Assembly (NCBI GenBank): GCA_964515915.1
Contig: CAZEXM010000114.1
Span: forward strand, 1 to 8,867
Source of the DNA: JAHOYW01 sp964515915
GTDB taxonomy: Bacteria; Verrucomicrobiota; Lentisphaeria; Victivallales; Victivallaceae
Direction: 5' to 3'
Length of the DNA stretch: 8,867 nt
A program made the translations under genes and the position numbers. This document shows positions 6,354-8,867 of the stretch, one piece after another. Numbering within the stretch: the stretch's first letter is position 1; every line of letters begins with the position of its first letter. The notes under the pieces are model-generated. The model did not search any database, had not been told where the DNA came from, and worked only from the letters and a program-made list of their open reading frames with translations.

Positions 6354-7433
6354 TTACTGACTTCTGACTATTAATTCCGGTTTGACTAAAATCTCCTTTT
6401 TTGTTGTTTTATTAGTTAATAGTTCAATCGCGTTTTCCGCTATTTTGTCTTCGTGTATGCAGATGGATGAAAATCCGTATTCTTCAGCATGATGGGTATT
6501 ATAGAAACCAATCAGCTCAATATCTTTGACATTTCCCAATAAGGGCAGCAGTTCATAGTGTATGAACGAGTCATTATAAGCGAATATCGCGTCCGGGCGG
6601 CCGGGGCCGGATATTAAGGCATTTACAGTTTCGGCTAATGGTTCCCGGTGGAGCAGTTTCCAAAAAACATCTTCATTGAATTGAACACTGTTTTCCCGGC
6701 AGACCTCAGCGAATCCCTGCATTATCTGCACCTGTATTGAACTCCACGGGCCCTTGTAACGCGGTTCATACAGTGCCAGGCAAGCGAGTTTTTTATGTCC
6801 CCGGGCGATAAAATGTCTCGCCGCAAGCCTTCCGGCCTCCCGGAAATCAACCATCACATACTTTGATTCGCCCAGTTTTTCGTAATGATTATATCTATTT
6901 ATAAAAACGATATTATGGAATTCGTCAATGTGTTCCTTCAAAAATTCAAACGGAAATTCGAGACTTCCCTCAATAATAAATCCGTAGGGACGGGTCTGTT
7001 CCGAATTTAAAGTCTTTAAAAAAGTGATAACGCTGGAATCATCAAAAATCACGTCGCCGTTAATCAAAACCGGAAACAGCTTATATCTGATGAATCCTTT
7101 TGCTATATTACGGGAGATTTCACTGTAAACATCGCCTTTGCTGAGCATAACCATGCCGACGGCATTGCTGGCTCTGTGTCCTTCCGAATCGTCTTTAATG
7201 ATGATTGTACCGCGCCGCGGCGCCCGTTCCAGCAAGCCTTCCTTCACCAACGCGTTCAGGCCGACGGCCACGGTGCGTTTGTTGATATTGTATTTTTTGG
7301 CAATCTCCTCATCCGGCAGCAATTTATCGCCTTTACGGAATTTACCTTTGTTTATCTTCTCCCGGAAAATATCCGAAATAATCATGTGTTTCGGCTTGTA
7401 ATCCAGCAATTCTGTATCGTTTTGACTTTTCAT
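6354..7433 (-). CDS. GntR-family transcriptional regulator with LacI-like sugar-binding domain
   Basis: 359 residues, cytoplasmic DNA-binding regulator. Residues about 15-80 form a GntR winged helix: a first helix around IISDIFREKINKG, then GDKLLPDEEIAKKYNINKRT (35-54) with a recognition helix near 51-62 (NKRTVAVGLNALVKEG) and the wing EGLLERAPRRGTIII. From about 92 a periplasmic-binding-protein-like effector domain follows (AVGMVMLSKGDVYSEI, DFREAGRLAARHFIARGHKK at 196-215, PDAIFAYND at 280-288, ELIGFYNT at 306-313), the same architecture as AraR-type regulators. Length is normal. The effector is probably a sugar released by the neighbouring enzymes; which one is not readable. The ATG at 7433 has no purine-rich ribosome site, only a pyrimidine tract; an internal ATG at codon 17 would remove the arm before the winged helix. 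It sits between nagA and the glycan operon, all on one strand, and has its own promoter with direct repeats over the -10. Confidence 0.92.
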   Translation of the reverse strand: MKSQNDTELLDYKPKHMIISDIFREKINKGKFRKGDKLLPDEEIAKKYNINKRTVAVGLNALVKEGLLERAPRRGTIIIKDDSEGHRASNAVGMVMLSKGDVYSEISRNIAKGFIRYKLFPVLINGDVIFDDSSVITFLKTLNSEQTRPYGFIIEGSLEFPFEFLKEHIDEFHNIVFINRYNHYEKLGESKYVMVDFREAGRLAARHFIARGHKKLACLALYEPRYKGPWSSIQVQIMQGFAEVCRENSVQFNEDVFWKLLHREPLAETVNALISGPGRPDAIFAYNDSFIHYELLPLLGNVKDIELIGFYNTHHAEEYGFSSICIHEDKIAENAIELLTNKTTKKEILVKPELIVRSQ

Positions 7434-7483
7434 AAATGAAAGAGAAACTTAATTATCAGCATTAGAGTGTTTAAAAATGAATC

Positions 7484-7502
7484 ACTACACTAATACTACA
7501 CT
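7484..7502. promoter_or_regulatory. Direct repeat ACTACACT x2, 11-bp period, over the regulator promoter
   Basis: Two identical 8-mers on the plus strand (7484-7491 and 7495-7502) are separated by AAT, an 11-bp period that places them on the same face of the helix. They cover the predicted -10 and start of the regulator promoter. They are a good candidate binding site for autoregulation or for another factor. TGTTAAAT (7502-7509) follows at once, inside the promoter spacer. Confidence 0.45.
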
Positions 7503-7521
7503 GTTAAATCAAAAAAGTCAA
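7493..7521 (-). promoter_or_regulatory. Sigma70-type promoter of the regulator gene
   Basis: Read on the minus strand: -35 TTGACT (7521-7516), 17-bp spacer, -10 TAGTAT (7498-7493). Five of six and four or five of six positions agree with consensus. Predicted start near 7486, giving a leader of roughly 50 nt before the ATG at 7433. Evidence is motif match and position only. Confidence 0.55.
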
Positions 7522-7562
7522 TACCCTCAATGAAAAAACAACGAAAATATTTTTTCACCCGC

Positions 7563-7618
7563 AACTATTTGTCCGCCCCGTTTTTTAGAAACACCGTTTT
7601 CGCTTAAGGCGGATAGTT
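7563..7618. other. Interrupted inverted repeat between nagA and the regulator
   Basis: AACTAT (7563-7568) and CCGCC (7573-7577) are mirrored by GGCGG (7608-7612) and ATAGTT (7613-7618): 11 pairs with a 4-nt bulge around a 30-nt loop. It lies 26 bp past the nagA stop. No clean T-run follows on the minus strand, so it is a weak terminator candidate; it may also be chance or a structured 3' end. Confidence 0.3.
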
Positions 7619-7643
7619 TTCAAGCTTTGCATTATTCGGCAAG

Positions 7644-8630
7644 TTAGAGAGCTGGAACGAATTGCTTTTGAACTTCATCCCAAACATATTCAAGGCCGGT
7701 TTTAATTGAATCCGGGTCTACATTAACCGCTTTTAACGGATTAGTTACGGCTGCTTGAATTATTTCCCCGGGAGTCAGGAAGCCGAGCGAAGCTAAATAA
7801 TTTACACATTGCAGCATCGTCGCGGATGAACCTACCAGACAATTTTTGTCGGGATTGTGTAAGCGGCCGTTTTCCTCGATAAGCGCGCGGTTACCCAATG
7901 TGTTGTATTCGCCCGGAGGCATTCCGGCGATTGGAGAAGCGTCACTGGTGATAATTGTATTGTCAATACCTTTAGCGCGAATAATCGCTTTTATTACCGG
8001 CGGCGGCAGATGATGTCCGTCAGTGATAATCATCGCCGTCAGGCCGTCGCATGCCATGCCGGCCCAGATCGCGTTGTTATGGCGGTCAAGCTCGTTTGGA
8101 ATGCCGTTACCGAGGTGAGTGAGCAAGCTGGCGCCGGCATCCGCGCATTTCCGCAAATCCTCGTAAGTGGCTAGATGGTGCCCCAGTGAAACAGCGACGC
8201 CCTGACTTACCGCGTATTTGGTCAGTTCCGCGGCGCCTTCGTTTTCTGCGGCGATTGTCAACATTTTGATTTGTCCATCCGCCCATTTCTGCATTTTCTT
8301 AAAAAACTCAATACTGGGAGCTTTGACCCAATCTGGATTATGAGCCCCTACCGCGCCGGGTTTGTCGCTCAAAAACGGTCCCTCCGCATGTATTCCAAGT
8401 GCACGTCCATTAAGCTCGGGAGCTTGCATTGCTTTTGCCAGAATCGGCAAACTGTGTTTGTAGCTTTCTTCACTGCTGGTAATGACTGTCGGCAGAAAAG
8501 CGGCCGTTCCGCGCTTCAAAAGCTCTTTGCTCACCCGAATAAATTCCGCTTCGGTCAAATCGCTTTCCGAAAAACTTACTCCAAGAAAACCATTTACCTG
8601 GAGATCAATAAAACCTGGAACTTTAAACAC
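7644..8630 (-). CDS. nagA: N-acetylglucosamine-6-phosphate deacetylase, short form
   Basis: 328-residue cytoplasmic amidohydrolase converting GlcNAc-6-P to GlcN-6-P and acetate, the entry of amino sugars into glycolysis. Landmarks: PGFIDLQVNG at 5-14 with the Q-x-N form seen in the E. coli enzyme, HAEGPFL at 81-87 (metal ligand E83), GHH with H151, LLTHLGNG with H172, DGHH with H207, and TSDASPIAG with catalytic D230. Spacing of these residues follows E. coli NagA (E131, H195, H216, H251, D273) with an offset of 43-48. Usual NagA proteins are about 380 residues; here the first 45 or so residues, and the closing G-x-x-A-D-L-V strand region, are missing, so the small beta-sandwich domain is essentially absent. 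Start is GTG with AGGGA 9 nt upstream. The substrate must be phosphorylated by a kinase or PTS outside the window. It is probably controlled by the palindrome at its promoter. Confidence 0.92.
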   Translation of the reverse strand: MFKVPGFIDLQVNGFLGVSFSESDLTEAEFIRVSKELLKRGTAAFLPTVITSSEESYKHSLPILAKAMQAPELNGRALGIHAEGPFLSDKPGAVGAHNPDWVKAPSIEFFKKMQKWADGQIKMLTIAAENEGAAELTKYAVSQGVAVSLGHHLATYEDLRKCADAGASLLTHLGNGIPNELDRHNNAIWAGMACDGLTAMIITDGHHLPPPVIKAIIRAKGIDNTIITSDASPIAGMPPGEYNTLGNRALIEENGRLHNPDKNCLVGSSATMLQCVNYLASLGFLTPGEIIQAAVTNPLKAVNVDPDSIKTGLEYVWDEVQKQFVPAL

Positions 8631-8639
8631 TTTTATATA

Positions 8640-8644
8640 TCCCT
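8640..8644 (-). promoter_or_regulatory. Ribosome binding site AGGGA of nagA
   Basis: AGGGA lies 9 nt before the GTG at 8630-8628. It supports a GTG start right at the PGFID motif and so supports the short protein being real rather than a mis-called start. No in-frame extension upstream shows NagA-like sequence. Confidence 0.6.
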
Positions 8645-8662
8645 GAATTAGTTACAGCAAAC

Positions 8663-8687
8663 ACTTTGTTAAATAATTTAACAATGT
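8663..8687. promoter_or_regulatory. 25-bp near-perfect palindrome, candidate operator of nagA
   Basis: TTGTTAAAT (8666-8674), central A8675, ATTTAACAA (8676-8684): a perfect 9-bp-arm odd palindrome, extended by two further pairs after one mismatch (8663-8687). It covers the predicted transcription start of nagA (about 8685) and the first 20 or so transcribed bases, the classical place for a repressor. TGTTAAAT recurs in the regulator promoter and, as TGTTAAT, before the prepilin, so the adjacent GntR/LacI-hybrid protein is the likely binder. Inference, not shown. Confidence 0.6.
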
Positions 8688-8691
8688 AGAT

Positions 8692-8720
8692 AATTTACAG
8701 CTTCCCTCGGATTATTTCAA
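8692..8720 (-). promoter_or_regulatory. Sigma70-type promoter of nagA
   Basis: Minus strand: -35 TTGAAA (8720-8715), 17-bp spacer, -10 TAAATT (8697-8692). The -35 matches five of six, the -10 four of six. The start would fall near 8685, at the edge of the palindrome, leaving a leader of about 55 nt to the GTG. Confidence 0.45.
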
Positions 8721-8867
8721 GTCGTATTGCTCAAATACAAAAGAAATGGGGGGAAATGAAGCAATTGTTGGTTCTTCTGCACTTTGTGACACAGATTTCT
8801 AGCCAAAACCTCTCGCCATCAAGTTCCAATCCGGCATAACCGGTCGCAAGCTCCCTTTTTGTTTATA
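8721..8867. other. Right-edge region without a recognised gene
   Basis: 147 bases upstream of the nagA promoter. Two minus-strand frames are open for a short way: one enters from the edge and stops at TAG (8801-8799, 22 codons), another runs from after a TAA at 8865 to TGA at 8733-8731 (about 43 codons, contains ATGYAGLELDGERFWLEI) without an ATG. The second looks protein-like and might be a decayed gene end, but I do not recognise it. Otherwise I see nothing here. Confidence 0.25.

Noticed and set aside
6335..6420. Promoter search before the prepilin gene
   Set aside because: No -35/-10 pair with acceptable spacing was found on the minus strand; the prepilin may be read from the regulator promoter.
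8271..8651. 126-codon plus-strand open frame over nagA
   Set aside because: Overlaps the conserved NagA N-terminal half and its ribosome site; low-complexity antisense translation.

Overview
The window reads as part of the genome of a Lentisphaerae-type bacterium (Victivallis-like, PVC superphylum). The main evidence is the prepilin start near 6280 ([20 protein letters not shown] with Lys rather than Gly before the cleavage site, then LLPALNHAREAAKKISC), a hallmark of that group. It sits beside a GntR/LacI-hybrid regulator, a sulfatase and glycosidases. Taxonomy is inferred from protein style only. All supportable genes lie on the minus strand, so transcription runs from the right edge to the left edge.

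In transcription order: (i) 8867-8631 is an upstream region with a candidate promoter and a 25-bp near-perfect palindrome at the predicted transcription start of nagA. (ii) 8630-7644 is nagA, N-acetylglucosamine-6-phosphate deacetylase in a short form lacking the small beta domain. (iii) 7643-7434 is intergenic, with a TTGACT-N17-TAGTAT promoter overlapped by an 11-bp-period direct repeat. (iv) 7433-6354 is a GntR-type regulator with a sugar-binding LacI-like effector domain. (v) 6283-5909 is a prepilin cut short, fused out of frame to (vi) the C-terminal remnant of a large glycosidase-like protein (to 5310). (vii) 5214-3823 is a formylglycine sulfatase. (viii) 3769-2597 is a GH29 alpha-L-fucosidase. 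(ix) 2538-325 is a GH112 beta-galactoside phosphorylase. (x) 332-33 is an internally deleted C45/AAT-type peptidase remnant whose last codons come from a palindromic element at the left edge.

The intact enzymes form a coherent set for using sulfated, fucosylated host glycans such as mucin O-glycans. The sulfatase and fucosidase would uncap oligosaccharides, the GH112 enzyme would split Gal-beta-1,3-HexNAc with phosphate to give Gal-1-P plus GlcNAc/GalNAc, and NagA would deacetylate HexNAc-6-P. None of the four enzymes shows a signal peptide, which points to cytoplasmic processing of imported oligosaccharides. No transporter or HexNAc kinase lies in the window.

Two features stand out. At least three gene remnants and one element-capped gene end in under 6 kb suggest repeated deletion. 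The sequence TGTTAA(A/T)T recurs before nagA, the regulator and the prepilin, and could be the regulator's recognition half-site. I found no RNA genes, CRISPR array or intact mobile element.
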